Shown: in pieces, positions 53,101 to 60,665 of the stretch
Layout of the letters: each line of letters starts with the position of its first letter
Position numbering within the stretch: position 1 is the stretch's first letter
Source of the DNA: Bradyrhizobium frederickii
GTDB lineage: Bacteria; Pseudomonadota; Alphaproteobacteria; Rhizobiales; Xanthobacteraceae
NCBI RefSeq assembly: GCF_004570865.1
Contig: NZ_SPQS01000004.1
Coordinates: 372,001-436,000 of the forward strand
Length of the DNA: 64,000 nt
Direction of reading: 5' to 3'
The notes under the pieces: model-generated
The model's database searches: none
What the model saw: only the letters and a program-made list of their open reading frames with translations
What the model was told of the DNA's origin: nothing
Translations under genes and position numbers: made by a program

Positions 53101-54529
53101 TGCGGGCGTAGCGGGGCAGCCAATCAATCTGGGTCTGACCGACTCGCCGGCCAACGAGGGGCAATTCGCCACGGTTACTGTGGCCAGCATGCCCGCCGGC
53201 TGGATACTAAATGGTGGGACGCTGCTCCCCGATGGCAAGTGGACGATCGAGACGACCGACGTCAGCTCGCTAATGGTGACATCGCCAGTCAGTTTCGTCG
53301 GGGCATTGCACCTCGACGTGACCGTGACCCGGATGCAGCTGGACGGCTCGGCCGCAATCGAGACATTCGCCGACAATGTTGAAGCTTTTGCAGCGGGATC
53401 AGCCATCATCGCCGTTTCCGGTGACGACTATCTCACAGCATCAAGTGGCAGCGATCTGCTCGTATTCTCACAGCCGATCGGCCATGACGTCGTCTATAAT
53501 TTCGACATTGCGCATGATCAGATCGACTTGATTGGCTACGCCGCCTTCAAGACCTTCGCCGACGTCCAGACGCATCTGTCGAGCGACAATGAGGGCAATG
53601 CCGTCATCGCGCTGGCCGACGGTCAAACGATCACTTTGGATGGCGTCGATGCTGGCTCGCTCGCTGCGGACGACTTCGTGTTCGACTTTAAGCCCATGGT
53701 CGATAACGCCGAAACAATGACAATCGGCAACGGCGCATTGCTGCCGTTGTCCGGCAACATCCACAATACAGGCACAATCTTGTTGAACGCGACCGGCGCG
53801 GAGACCGACTTGCAGCTTGTCGAGCACGGCATTTCGCTCGACGGTGGCGGTCAGGTGCTGTTGTCCGACAATAGCGAGAACACTGTCATTGGTGCTGTTT
53901 CCGGTGTCACGCTAACCAACGTCGACAACACCATTTCCGGAGCCGGACAGCTCGGCGAGGGGACATTGATCCTCGTCAACCAAGGTACAATCATCGCGAC
54001 GGGCATCAACGCGCTCGAGATTGACACCGGCGACACCACAGTTGTCAATTCCGGGACGCTTGCGGCCAGCGGCAGCGGCGGTCTGGTCATCGACAGCAAT
54101 GTGGACAATTCAGGGCTGCTGTGGGCGCATGGAGCCAACATCACTCTCAATGGCATCGTAAGCGGCAGCGGCACCGCACTGATGGATGGCGTGGCTACGA
54201 TCGAATTCGGAGCGGCTTCATCTGCGCATGTTGCGCTTGATGCCGCAGCTACCGGGACAATCGTGCTCCATGACTCCTTCGACTTCAGCGGAGTCGTGTC
54301 CGGGTTTGACGAAAATGACCACTTGGATCTCCTCGACGTCGCATTCGGGGACGGCACGACCACAAGTTATGTCGCAAATCCAGCCGGCACTGGAGGAATC
54401 CTTTCGGTAACCGACGGAGTTCATACCGCCAATATCAGCTTGCTGGGCCAGTTTGATCCCGCGAGCTTCCAGGCTGAGGCAGACAAGAACATGGGAACGC
54501 TTATCAGCTACCACGGGGATCTAGTCTGA
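44102..54529 (+). CDS. Giant VCBS-repeat RTX adhesin
   Basis: 3475 residues. GGAGG sits 8 bp before the ATG. There is no Sec signal peptide. Residues 1-280 are a distinct N-terminal part with Asp-rich beta domains and no obvious LapA-type retention module. Residues 281-2422 are exactly 21 VCBS repeats of 102 residues (each with NDNATVSSDSK..., DPDTGEAHVVAQ, GTYGDFTIDANGAWSY, QQVQDQFTVTSQDGT). Two cadherin-like domains follow (NDAPVLN, NDAPVNT), then RTX nonapeptides (near 2814-2860: GNDTINGGASTGADRIVGGG) and a ~600-residue C-terminus ending MGTLISYHGDLV, typical of alphaproteobacterial type I substrates. A large biofilm or attachment protein is the likely role. No exporter gene is adjacent; the ABC/HlyD pair at 3.2-6.5 kb is a candidate. 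Confidence 0.93.
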   Translation: MATQTTGGGSTVSFGNTPQANTDIFSFTEDASNILILNVLANDLGGAAKTLFSLDDGTSASASTKSYAPADLLVKDVAYSSDAAGMAGTGDRSALGARIWIESDGTVHYDKGDINAQLQALATGQTLTDTFTYAIQLGNGTLSWATVTLQFKGANDSVFITSSPQSGSVVEDANATPDLSDSQSAAGTISFNDADLSDTHSTSFAAASSNTTSLGAFSLDPVNEAANAANGSVQWHYALNNGAAQYLGAGQSVTESFVVTINDGHGATATQTVTVTITGTNDAATVSSDSKSVTEDDTAAALNTSGQLSITDPDTGEAHVVAQSNVHGTYGDFTIDANGAWSYSGNGAHNELTAGQQVQDQFTVTSQDGTASGIVTVTITGSNDNATVSSDSKAVTEGDTAAALNTSGQLTIVDPDTGEAHVVAQTNAHGTYGDFTIDANGAWTYVGNGAHNELTAGQQVQDQFTVTSQDGTASGIVTVTITGSNDAATVSSDSKSVTEGDTAAALNASGHLTIVDPDTGEAHVVAQSNAHGTYGDFTVDANGAWSYSGNGAHNELTAGQQVQDQFTVTSQDGTATGTVTVTITGSNDNATLSSDSKAVTEGDIASALNTSGHLTIVDPDTGQAHVVAQTNAHGAYGDFTIDANGAWSYTGNGAHNELTAGQQVQDQFTVTSQDGTATGTVTVTITGSNDAATVSSDSKSVTEGDTAAALSASGQLTIVDPDTGEAHVVAQTNAHGTYGDFSIDANGAWSYSGNGAHNELTAGQQVQDQFTVTSQDGTATGTVTVTITGSNDTATVSSDSKSVTEGDTAAALNTSGQLSITDPDTGEAHVVAQTNVHGTYGDFTVDANGAWSYSGNGAHNELTAGQQVQDQFTVTSQDGTASGIVTVTITGSNDAATVSSDSKAVTEGDIASALNTSGQLTIVDPDTGQAHVVAQSNVHGTYGDFTIDANGAWSYSGNGAHNELIAGQQVQDQFTVTSQDGTATGTVTVTITGSNDAATVSSDSKSVSQGDTAAALNTSGQLSITDPDTGEAHVVAQSNVHGTYGDFTIDANGAWSYSGNGAHNELTAGQQVQDQFTVTSQDGTASGTVTVTITGSNDAATVSSDSNSVTEDDTAAALNTSGQLSITDPDTGEAHVVAQSNVHGTYGDFTIDANGAWSYTGNGAHNELIAGQQVQDQFTVTSQDGTATGTVTVTITGSNDNATVSSDSKSVSEGDTAAALNTSGQLSITDPDTGEAHVVAQTNAHGTYGDFTIDANGAWSYTGNGAHNELTAGQQVQDQFTVTSQDGTATGTVTVTITGSNDNATVSSDSKSVSEGDTAAALNTSGQLSITDPDTGEAHVVAQTNVHGTYGDFTIDANGAWSYSGNGAHNELTAGQQVQDQFTVTSQDGTATGTVTVTITGSNDAATVSSDSKSVTEDDTAAALNTSGQLSIIDPDTGEAHVVAQTNAHGTYGDFTIDANGAWTYVGNGAHNELTAGQQVQDQFTVTSQDGTATGTVTVTITGTNDAATVSSDSKSVTEGDTAAALNASGQLTIVDPDTGEAHVVAQTNAHGTYGDFTIDANGAWSYTGNGAHNELTAGQQVQDQFTVTSQDGTASGTVTVTITGSNDNATVSSDSKSVSEGDTSAALNTSGQLSITDPDTGEAHVVAQTNVHGTYGDFTVDANGAWSYSGNGAHNELTAGQQVQDQFTVTSQDGTASGTVTVTITGSNDNATVSSDSKSVSEGDTAAALNTSGQLSITDPDTGEAHVVAQTNVHGTYGDFTVDANGAWSYTGNGAHNELTAGQQVQDQFTVTSQDGTASGTVTVTITGSNDAATVSSDSKSVTEGDTAAALNVSGQLTIVDPDTGEAHVVAQTNVHGTYGDFTVDANGAWSYSGNGAHNELTAGQQVQDQFTVTSQDGTATGTVTVTITGTNDNATVSSDSKSVSEGDTAAALNTSGQLSITDPDTGEAHVVAQTNVHGTYGDFTVDANGAWSYSGNGAHNELIAGQQVQDQFTVTSQDGTATGTVTVTITGSNDNATVSSDSKSVSEGDTAAALNTSGQLSITDPDTGEAHVVAQSNVHGTYGDFTIDANGAWSYSGNGAHNELIAGQQVQDQFTVTSQDGTATGTVTVTITGSNDAATVSSDSKSVSEGDTAAALNTSGQLSITDPDTGEAHVVAQTNAYGTYGDFTVDANGAWSYSGNGAHNELTAGQQVQDQFTVTSQDGTASGIVTVTITGSNDAATVSSDSKSVTEGDAAAALNVSGQLTIVDPDTGEAHVVAQTNVHGTYGDFTVDANGAWSYSGNGAHNELIAGQQVQDQFTVTSQDGTATGTVTVTITGSNDNATVSSDSKSVSEGDTAAALNTSGQLSITDPDTGEAHVVAQSNVHGTYGDFTVDANGAWSYVGNGAHNELTAGQQVQDQFTVTSQDGTASGTVTVTITGSNDAPVLNANGGSLSYTEGQAATAIDTALIVSDVDSTNLTGATVSITGNFASGQDVLGFTNQNGITGSYNASTGVLTLTGSASVANYQAALRSVTYSNSSDNPSGATRTISYQIDDGQTVSHASNIVSSTVAVIPVNDAPVNTVPGAQTTNVNTAKAITGLSIFDADSDGATETITLSVTNGTLTVSGGTAGISGSGTSTVTLTGTVSAINSTLASTVNYVPTPNFAGTSTLTMTTSDNGHTGAGGALTDVDTVTISVTSPSPFALTTGTDTVFFVSGTNTVTGTQSPLTLNNGDMLTGGSGTDTLVVSGGGLGPFTFGDGAGSIGLTNFETISLSDSNSGNHTDTLTFLSTFQNGGTLTIDGSGITGNGDLVVDASAVTSGSFVIMGSSGNGGDDTLKGGSGNDTINGGASTGADRIVGGGGADALTGGGGNDTFAYLRATDAGDHITDFSTSGDKLEFTVTAGRFVIGDVDTSVENVRTGNNAAINLANTEVGIKTDASVTTATVQSTINGYSNITTGALFVFHNSTVGHAQVYYDPNPSVAGGAILVADLDNLTTLASITGSFSAADFAFGTALAPAGVAGQPINLGLTDSPANEGQFATVTVASMPAGWILNGGTLLPDGKWTIETTDVSSLMVTSPVSFVGALHLDVTVTRMQLDGSAAIETFADNVEAFAAGSAIIAVSGDDYLTASSGSDLLVFSQPIGHDVVYNFDIAHDQIDLIGYAAFKTFADVQTHLSSDNEGNAVIALADGQTITLDGVDAGSLAADDFVFDFKPMVDNAETMTIGNGALLPLSGNIHNTGTILLNATGAETDLQLVEHGISLDGGGQVLLSDNSENTVIGAVSGVTLTNVDNTISGAGQLGEGTLILVNQGTIIATGINALEIDTGDTTVVNSGTLAASGSGGLVIDSNVDNSGLLWAHGANITLNGIVSGSGTALMDGVATIEFGAASSAHVALDAAATGTIVLHDSFDFSGVVSGFDENDHLDLLDVAFGDGTTTSYVANPAGTGGILSVTDGVHTANISLLGQFDPASFQAEADKNMGTLISYHGDLV
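44942..51367 (+). repeat. 21 tandem 306-bp repeats encoding VCBS domains
   Basis: 6426 bp = 21 x 306 with no insertion or deletion between units. Differences are concentrated at a few sites: NDN/NDA, KSVTEGD/KSVSEGD/KAVTEGD, LSITDPD/LTIVDPD, SNVHG/TNAHG, TIDAN/TVDAN, SYSGN/SYTGN/TYVGN, ELTAG/ELIAG, TASGT/TATGT. Variants are shuffled among units, as expected from recombination or gene conversion. Confidence 0.95.
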
Positions 54530-55369
54530 CGCGTTGCGGGGAGATGGCTCAAGGCGCTGAGCGCAAAGTCGGTGCTTCGGTTCGCACGGAGATCCGGATG
54601 CGGTACACCGGACCAGATGGTGGAATTGGCTGTATGCGTCGTTGCCTCAACGCCTTGCCGACTGCGCTGATGCATCCCGCCGCTTCTGAATAGCTGGTAT
54701 CTCATTGGGCTTGACCGAATCTCGCTCGAGCTGCGATTTACCGCAGCCCGTTCCAGTTCATCGAGCCTCTGCTTGCAAACGGCGCAGATATCGATCCGCG
54801 TACCCGAATTGGTGATTGCGACACACCCGTGCAGCTGACGGGATCATGCGGCTGCAAGGCAGCGATCAGTGCGATCGGAATCTTCGAAGGGATCACCTCA
54901 CCCATCGTGGCAGATGTGTTGGGTCGCGCCTTCGCACGTCACGAAATTTGCCCCATGCACGCCGGCCTGGTCGCAGCATCCGGTCAATCATATGTGAGTG
55001 GATTGACAGGTTGATACACCAGACAGCTCATCGCCTTTCACATATTTATCATAATGCCAGAATAATCGGAATATATACCGCTTCCAGCCGTAATAATACG
55101 GTGATTTCTCACCGATTGTCAGCCAGTCCTCTGCCCGGGAGTCGATTGTTGGGTCAGCTATACCCTTTGTATTACGAGGGTTTTGTCGATGCTTGCATTG
55201 TCGCGATGACTCGTTTCGCGGTGGTTAATTCAAGAATGGGATTATATATTAAATGTTGACGATTATATCTATTTAATGGATAGTTTATCGCTGGCGGGGC
55301 CGGACATAAATCCGCAGCCGCTGGAAGTTGCCGACGTGTCTGCAAATTCATCAAAGAAGGAATTCCTCT
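54530..55369. other. Intergenic stretch between adhesin and Tad locus
   Basis: 840 bp. No gene I can support; a 61-codon open frame at 54829-55014 has no Shine-Dalgarno or recognised features. AT content rises toward the pilin gene (about 55020-55275). Confidence 0.45.
55256..55284 (+). promoter_or_regulatory. Possible promoter of the flp pilin gene
   Basis: TTGACG (55256-55261), 17-bp spacer, GATAGT (55279-55284), about 85 bp before the pilin start. It is one of several possible pairs in AT-rich sequence. Confidence 0.35.
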
Positions 55370-55585
55370 ATGTTGCATCATTTCATCGAAGCCAAGGAAG
55401 CGTTGAAGCGTCTGCGGTCGGACCAGAGCGGCGTGGTGTCATTCGAGTACATCATCGTCGCGGTTTGCATCGTTGGCGCGGTGGGCGCCGTGTTCGGCGG
55501 TGGAGCTGGTGGCCAAATCGGGGCCGCCCTGACGACCGGGATCACCGCTATCACTACCGCCTTCGCCACAGCGATCGCTGGCTGA
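55370..55585 (+). CDS. flp: Flp-type (type IVb) pilin
   Basis: 71 residues from the ATG at 55370 (GAAGGA upstream). The leader ends at Gly21, and the mature start VVSFEYIIVAV has the essential Glu at +5, the type IVb pilin processing site. The hydrophobic helix follows, then a Gly/Ala/Thr-rich tail. Processed by the prepilin peptidase encoded next and assembled by the CpaF/TadB/TadC machine into adhesive Flp pili. Confidence 0.93.
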   Translation: MLHHFIEAKEALKRLRSDQSGVVSFEYIIVAVCIVGAVGAVFGGGAGGQIGAALTTGITAITTAFATAIAG

Positions 55586-55602
55586 AGCGGCGATTTGACC
55601 CC

Positions 55603-55632
55603 AGAGGGGGGCATCGGAATGTGTCCCCCTCT
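55603..55632 (+). promoter_or_regulatory. Stem-loop between pilin and prepilin peptidase genes
   Basis: An 8-bp perfect stem (agaggggg 55603-55610 with ccccctct 55625-55632) with a 14-nt loop, 18 bp after the pilin stop. No T-tract. It probably protects the pilin mRNA 3' end or causes partial termination, which would give much pilin and little assembly machinery. Confidence 0.6.
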
Positions 55633-55690
55633 CGAATGTTCTTTCTGCATTCTTAGTGTGCCTTCCCCCTCTTTTGCGGCATCCATTTTT

Positions 55691-56197
55691 ATGAGCTGGG
55701 TTTCATACATCGCCTCGATACTGGAAATCCTGTTGCTGCTCCACGTCGCAACGATCGACGTCGCGACGCGCCTGATCCGAAATGAAATGTGTCTGGCGCT
55801 GGTGGCCCTCGGGATCGCCAGTCAATTGCCCAATCCAATGCAAATGGCCGAGTCGCTGATATCGGCCGCGATCCTCTTTCTGCTGCTGTTCGTCCTGTAC
55901 GCGCGCGGAGGAATTGGCGGCGGCGATGTCAAATTGCTGACTGCGCTGGCGATCGGGTTTCCACTGACCGGCCAGATTCAGCTCCTGACAATAACTGCGC
56001 TGGCCGGCGGCGTGCTTGCCCTGGTGCATCTGATCATGCGCCACCTGCCTTATCCCAAATTGGCACCCGCCAGATCGTCACTCCCGCGCCGGGTCTACGC
56101 GATCGAACGTTGGCGTCATTTGCGACACGCCCCGCTGCCCTACGGGGTTGCAATAGCGTGCGGGGGTATTTGGACGATCTTGAGCAAAGGATTGTGA
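55691..56197 (+). CDS. cpaA: Prepilin peptidase (A24 family)
   Basis: About 168 residues from the ATG at 55691. Earlier in-frame starts (TTG 55595, ATG 55619) lie in or before the stem-loop and add no recognisable sequence. Aspartic membrane protease with several hydrophobic helices and the two catalytic Asp motifs: TIDVATRLIRNEM near residue 21 and GGIGGGDVKLLTAL near residue 75. Cleaves the Flp pilin leader (and probably TadE/TadG leaders) at the inner membrane. Typical short CpaA/TadV without the methylase domain. Confidence 0.9.
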   Translation: MSWVSYIASILEILLLLHVATIDVATRLIRNEMCLALVALGIASQLPNPMQMAESLISAAILFLLLFVLYARGGIGGGDVKLLTALAIGFPLTGQIQLLTITALAGGVLALVHLIMRHLPYPKLAPARSSLPRRVYAIERWRHLRHAPLPYGVAIACGGIWTILSKGL

Positions 56198-56198
56198 G

Positions 56199-57167
56199 AT
56201 GTCATCCGCGTTGCGTCTGTCGATCATCATGGTGCTTTTGCTCGCAACCACTGCGTTCGGGCTGATCGCCTATAACATGAACCTGCCGAAGGCGGAGCCT
56301 CCGGCACCGGTACAGGTCACCGAGGCGGCGCCGGCACCAGCAAGTGCGCCGGCAACCGCGGGGTACTTTGTTGCGACACATCCATTGCCGAAGGGGACTT
56401 TGGTCCGCGAGGAGGATTTCAAGGTGCGGTCGGTGCCGCCGGAGCACGTTCCACAGGGGGCCATTCTGGAAACACCGGAGTCCAAGGCCGGACTTCCCGG
56501 TTCGCTAATTCGCAAGTTCGTCGAAGCGGGCAGTCCAGTCACATTGCAGGACATCCTGCGCCCGCGGGATCGGGGTTTCCTCGCAAGTGTGCTCGCACCG
56601 GACAGCCGTGCCATCAGCATCAAGGTCGACGAGGAGTCGGGCGTCTCGGGGCTCATCAGGCCGGGCGATCATGTCGACGTCGTACTGACTCAGGTCTTCG
56701 AGAAGGCCGATCCGGTGAAGCGCGCCCTGAGCGAAGCCATTCTGCGCAATGTTCGGGTCATCGCAATTGACCAGGAGATCGTGCAGGGCGCTCGACCCGT
56801 CGGCGGCATGGCAGGCAAGCAAACGCAAACCGTGTCACTTGAGCTTACGCAGGAGCAGGTCAAGCGGGTCACGGTTGCAAAGCAGCTTGGAACGCTGTCG
56901 CTGGCCGTGCGCGCGGCAGTCGATCAGTGGGACAAGGCGGACACCGGCGCGATGTCCAGCTGCGATGTTTCGCCGGAGCTTGCCCGGCAGACTGCTATTG
57001 CGGCTCAGAGGACGGCGGTGATCGTTCATTCGGGCGGCGAGGTCAAGCAATACACTGTCAGGAGACAGGACGAAGGCGCTCTCGTCAGCTGCGAGGGAGC
57101 GCCGGAGGTTGTCCGCCAGGCCGCAACGGCCATGGGTTACGCAAACAGGTTGCCGGAGAAGCGTTGA
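56199..57167 (+). CDS. cpaB: Flp pilus assembly protein CpaB
   Basis: 322 residues. AAAGGA lies before the ATG. One N-terminal transmembrane helix (about 5-25), a SAF domain (FVATHPLPKGTLVREEDFKV) and the CpaB/RcpC C-terminal domain (DSRAISIKVDEESGVSGLIR, PGDHVDVVLTQVF). Periplasmic; in other Tad systems it works with the secretin. The stop overlaps the cpaE start (TGATG). A secretin gene normally follows cpaB but is missing here. Confidence 0.92.
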   Translation: MSSALRLSIIMVLLLATTAFGLIAYNMNLPKAEPPAPVQVTEAAPAPASAPATAGYFVATHPLPKGTLVREEDFKVRSVPPEHVPQGAILETPESKAGLPGSLIRKFVEAGSPVTLQDILRPRDRGFLASVLAPDSRAISIKVDEESGVSGLIRPGDHVDVVLTQVFEKADPVKRALSEAILRNVRVIAIDQEIVQGARPVGGMAGKQTQTVSLELTQEQVKRVTVAKQLGTLSLAVRAAVDQWDKADTGAMSSCDVSPELARQTAIAAQRTAVIVHSGGEVKQYTVRRQDEGALVSCEGAPEVVRQAATAMGYANRLPEKR

Positions 57168-58363
57168 TGAACATTGCCATAGCCACTCCGCCCGAAGAAG
57201 CGACGTCGATCGTCGCGCGTAACCGCATCGTTTGCTTCGTCAATGACGAGCTCAGTGCCGCAGCCCTGCGCAAGGGCCTCGAAGGTAGCAACATCTCGAT
57301 CAAACGTGGCACGATCCGGAATGCGATACGAATGCTCGAAACCGACACCGACCTTTTCGCGTTGGTGACGGACATCAGCGGCATCGATGATCCCTTCGCC
57401 GAACTGGAAAGGCTGGCCGGCGTCTGTCCGCCCGATGTCCGAGTGGCTCTGATCGGCGAGAGCAGGGAGATCACCTTCTATCGTGCGCTGATGGAACTCG
57501 GCCTGACCGAGTATTTGCCGAGGCCGATCACGCGGGACATGGTGCTGGACCAGCTGCGCCCGAAGCTGCTTGGCGAGATTGCGCCACGTTCGACCGACCG
57601 TGGCGGGCATGTGATCTCGATCTGTGGTGCGCAGGGCGGTGCCGGCGCGACGAGCATCGCGATCAATCTCGCCCTGCAGCTGGCCGAAACCACCAAGGCC
57701 AAGGTCGCACTGCTTGACCTGCATCTGCAAGGCGGCGAGACCGCGGTTATGTTGGGTGTTCAGCCGGGACCAGGGCTCCGCATCGCTTTGGAGAATCCGA
57801 CGCGGGCGGACACGTTGTTCCTCGAACGTGCGGCGATTGAGGTCAACGAGCGCGTTTGCCTGATCTCGGCGGATGAGGAGTTGGATGCGCAGCTCGACAT
57901 CACTGAAGCAGGCGTGAGACACGTACTGGGTCTGCTGCGCCAACGTTTCAATTATATCGTTGTCGATGTCCCGGTGCCGTTTCCGGCATCCATCCACCCG
58001 GTGATTGCGCTTTCCCGTCACGTGCTGGTGTTGCTGGAAGCTGAAGTGACCGGACTGCGCAATGCGCATGCAGTGCGCGCTGCGGTGACCAATATCGCTG
58101 GCAAGGATCGGGTGTTTACTTTGCTCAACCGTGCTGATCGTCCCGGCGGCCTCCCCCGGGCCGCCGTTGTCAAGGCGTTGGGTGCGGAGCCAGACATGGT
58201 GGTGCCGGATCTCGGCAAAGGCATGACCCAGGCGGTCAATCTCGGCATTCCAGCGCTGAAGCACGTATCAGGACTGCGACGTCACCTCGCCCCCATCGTA
58301 CGGGAGATCACGGGGCTCGGCGCCGAGCGGAAGGGATGGCTGAGGAGGCTGCTCGGACGATGA
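57167..58363 (+). CDS. cpaE: Tad pilus localisation ATPase CpaE/TadZ
   Basis: 398 residues. Residues ~20-130 are an atypical receiver-like domain. A MinD/ParA-type ATPase follows with a deviant Walker A (CGAQGGAGATSIAINLALQL near residue 151), in which the usual C-terminal Lys is replaced, as in many CpaE proteins, and a DLHLQGGETAVML loop. Places the pilus machine at the pole. Starts in the cpaB stop (TGATG) and overlaps cpaF by 4 bp (ATGA). Confidence 0.92.
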   Translation: MNIAIATPPEEATSIVARNRIVCFVNDELSAAALRKGLEGSNISIKRGTIRNAIRMLETDTDLFALVTDISGIDDPFAELERLAGVCPPDVRVALIGESREITFYRALMELGLTEYLPRPITRDMVLDQLRPKLLGEIAPRSTDRGGHVISICGAQGGAGATSIAINLALQLAETTKAKVALLDLHLQGGETAVMLGVQPGPGLRIALENPTRADTLFLERAAIEVNERVCLISADEELDAQLDITEAGVRHVLGLLRQRFNYIVVDVPVPFPASIHPVIALSRHVLVLLEAEVTGLRNAHAVRAAVTNIAGKDRVFTLLNRADRPGGLPRAAVVKALGAEPDMVVPDLGKGMTQAVNLGIPALKHVSGLRRHLAPIVREITGLGAERKGWLRRLLGR

Positions 58364-59736
58364 AGACCTTCGGTAGGCGCGACGACGATACGCCAACTCA
58401 TTCGTCGGCATTGACGCCATTGCTTGCGTCGGCGCCGAGCCCGCCTGTAGCGGCGCCCAGGCACGAACCTCCGCCCCAGCGGCCTCTGATGCCAACCTCG
58501 CTCCGCGAGCGGGTTATCGAGCAGATTGAGCCATCAGTGGCTGCAACTGTTTCGCGCGATGTCCTGAGGCGGCAGATCGAGCAAATCATCCATGGAATCG
58601 CCAACGAAGAACGGCTCGAGCTGTCAGCTCGCGAACAGGTTCAGCTTGCGGACGAGATTGCGGACGACATGACGGGCTACGGGCCGTTGCGGCCGCTTCT
58701 GCTCGATCAATCGATCAACGATATCATGATCAACGGACCGAGTAACATTTATGTCGAACGAGCCGGCAAGTTGGAACGGGTCGCGGTGCGATTCCGCGAC
58801 AATGACCACATCGCATCGGTGGCGCAGAAAATCGCCGCGCAAGTTGGGCGGCGCGTTGACGAGTCCAGTCCGATGGTGGATTGCCGCCTGCCTGACGGCA
58901 GCCGGGTCAACATCATTTTTCCGCCGCTGTCGATCCATGGCCCATGCATCTCGATCCGAAAATTTCCAAGCCGCCGTTTGGACATCGCCGGGATGATCGA
59001 AAACGGCTCAATGACCGCAGCCATCGGACACTTGCTTGAGATTGCCTCTCGGTCTCGCCTCAATGTTCTGGTCTCCGGCGGCACCGGGTCTGGCAAGACG
59101 ACGCTGCTCAACGCCATGAGTCAATTCATCGATCACAGCGAACGCGTCGTCACCATCGAGGACGCGGCGGAGTTGCAGCTCCAGCAGCCGCACGTGATCA
59201 GCCTGGAGACCCGGCCTTCCAGCCTCGAAGGCACGGGGCAGGTGACACAGCGCGATCTCCTGTGGAATGCGCTGCGCATGCGTCCCGACCGGATCGTTGT
59301 GGGTGAGGTGCGTGGAGCTGAGGCATTTGACATGCTGCAAGCAATGAATACCGGCCATGATGGTTCGATCTCCACGGTGCACGCGAATAGTACCCGAGAC
59401 GCCCTGACTCGTATCGAAAATATGGTGCAGATGGGGCAGGTCAATCTACCGACGCGCGCCATTCGAACTCAGATCGTCGCTGCGCTGGATCTCATTGTGC
59501 AGGTCGAAAGGATGCGGGACGGACAGCGTCGGATCGTTCAGATCAGCGAGGTGGTCGGCCTGGAAGGGGACGTGATTACGACCAATGACATCGCAGCCTT
59601 CGAGTATCACGAGGAGGATGTGCATGGGCGCATATCGGGCTCCTACAGGTGCAGCCTTGCAACCCCGAAGTTCAAGAGCCGTCTTGTCTATTACGGGCTG
59701 GATGGAGCTTGGGCTGAGGCGATGAGGCAGGTGTGA
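58360..59736 (+). CDS. cpaF: Tad pilus secretion ATPase CpaF/TadA
   Basis: 458 residues from the ATG at 58360 (GAGGAGG upstream; overlaps the cpaE stop as ATGA). Type II/IV secretion ATPase with N-terminal helical domain, Walker [15 protein letters not shown] near residue 243, the Asp box [15 protein letters not shown], Walker [18 protein letters not shown] and the His box [15 protein letters not shown]. Cytoplasmic hexamer that powers pilus extension and retraction. Confidence 0.95.
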   Translation: MKTFGRRDDDTPTHSSALTPLLASAPSPPVAAPRHEPPPQRPLMPTSLRERVIEQIEPSVAATVSRDVLRRQIEQIIHGIANEERLELSAREQVQLADEIADDMTGYGPLRPLLLDQSINDIMINGPSNIYVERAGKLERVAVRFRDNDHIASVAQKIAAQVGRRVDESSPMVDCRLPDGSRVNIIFPPLSIHGPCISIRKFPSRRLDIAGMIENGSMTAAIGHLLEIASRSRLNVLVSGGTGSGKTTLLNAMSQFIDHSERVVTIEDAAELQLQQPHVISLETRPSSLEGTGQVTQRDLLWNALRMRPDRIVVGEVRGAEAFDMLQAMNTGHDGSISTVHANSTRDALTRIENMVQMGQVNLPTRAIRTQIVAALDLIVQVERMRDGQRRIVQISEVVGLEGDVITTNDIAAFEYHEEDVHGRISGSYRCSLATPKFKSRLVYYGLDGAWAEAMRQV

Positions 59737-60665
59737 TGCCGGAGTCTCTGATTGTCACCGTTCTGGTGCTCGCGATGTGCGCAGCAGCCATTTCGCTGTG
59801 GCTCGACGCTCGCGAAAGACGCATCGATCGCCGGCTGTCGGTTGCGCTGCCGGCCTCACATCCAGCTAATCTGCCATCCATTCGCCGGTTGGAGACCGGG
59901 GCCGGATCCCTGTTTCTCCATCGCCTGGTCAATTACAATTGCGAGATCCCTTACATTTGGCATCCGGCCTATGTGCTGCTTGCCGGTGTCGTTGCCGCAG
60001 CAGCAACTCTCTACGCGAATTACCTGCTCGGGTATTCCATTCTCTACGGGGGTATTGGCGCCGCAATCGCAGCCATCATCGTGGCGCGCCGCCTGTTTGG
60101 ATGGCAGCAACGTCGCGTCGCGCTTCAGCTTTTTCGACAGCTGCCCGATGCGATCCAGCTGGTGACCAGTACCGTTCGATCGGGTCTGCCCGTGCACGAA
60201 GCATTCCGCGCCCTCGCGCGCGACATGCCGCAACCAACGGCTGGCCAGTTTGCGATCGTATGCAGCGAGGTGAATCTGGGGAGGCCACCAGAGCAAGCGG
60301 TCGAAGCTGTCTATCGGCGAACGCAAGTGGCGGAATATGCGATGTTTGCGGTGACACTTGCAGTCCAGTTGAAGTCAGGTGGCAGCTTGGCTGAAACCTT
60401 ACAGAACCTGGGAGACACGGTCAGGCAGCGTGTTGCGCTGGCTGGTCGCGCCAAGGCGCTCGCAGGCGAGGTGATCTTTTCCTCACGAGCGCTGACGATA
60501 TCCCCGTTTGTTGGAGGCGGAGTATTATACGCGGCCAATCCGCAAACCGTTGATCTGTTGTTCACGGATCCGGTTGGAAACAAGCTGCTGGCTTACGCAG
60601 TGGGCTCAGTGCTTCTTGGGGCGCTGGTGATAAGCTGGATGGTCAGAAGGGAAACAGAGCTGTGA
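59736..60665 (+). CDS. tadB: Tad inner-membrane platform protein TadB
   Basis: 309 residues; starts in the cpaF stop (TGATG). T2SF domain (QLPDAIQLVTSTVRSGLPVH and EAFRALARDMPQP) with transmembrane helices at both ends. With TadC it forms the inner-membrane platform on which CpaF acts. Ends overlapping the GTG start of tadC (GTGA). Confidence 0.92.
   Translation: MPESLIVTVLVLAMCAAAISLWLDARERRIDRRLSVALPASHPANLPSIRRLETGAGSLFLHRLVNYNCEIPYIWHPAYVLLAGVVAAAATLYANYLLGYSILYGGIGAAIAAIIVARRLFGWQQRRVALQLFRQLPDAIQLVTSTVRSGLPVHEAFRALARDMPQPTAGQFAIVCSEVNLGRPPEQAVEAVYRRTQVAEYAMFAVTLAVQLKSGGSLAETLQNLGDTVRQRVALAGRAKALAGEVIFSSRALTISPFVGGGVLYAANPQTVDLLFTDPVGNKLLAYAVGSVLLGALVISWMVRRETEL

Noticed and set aside
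54829..55014. 61-codon open frame between adhesin and pilin genes
   Set aside because: No ribosome-binding site and no recognisable family; too weak to call.
57137..58264. 375-codon minus-strand frame opposite cpaE
   Set aside because: Shadow of a well-supported ATPase gene.
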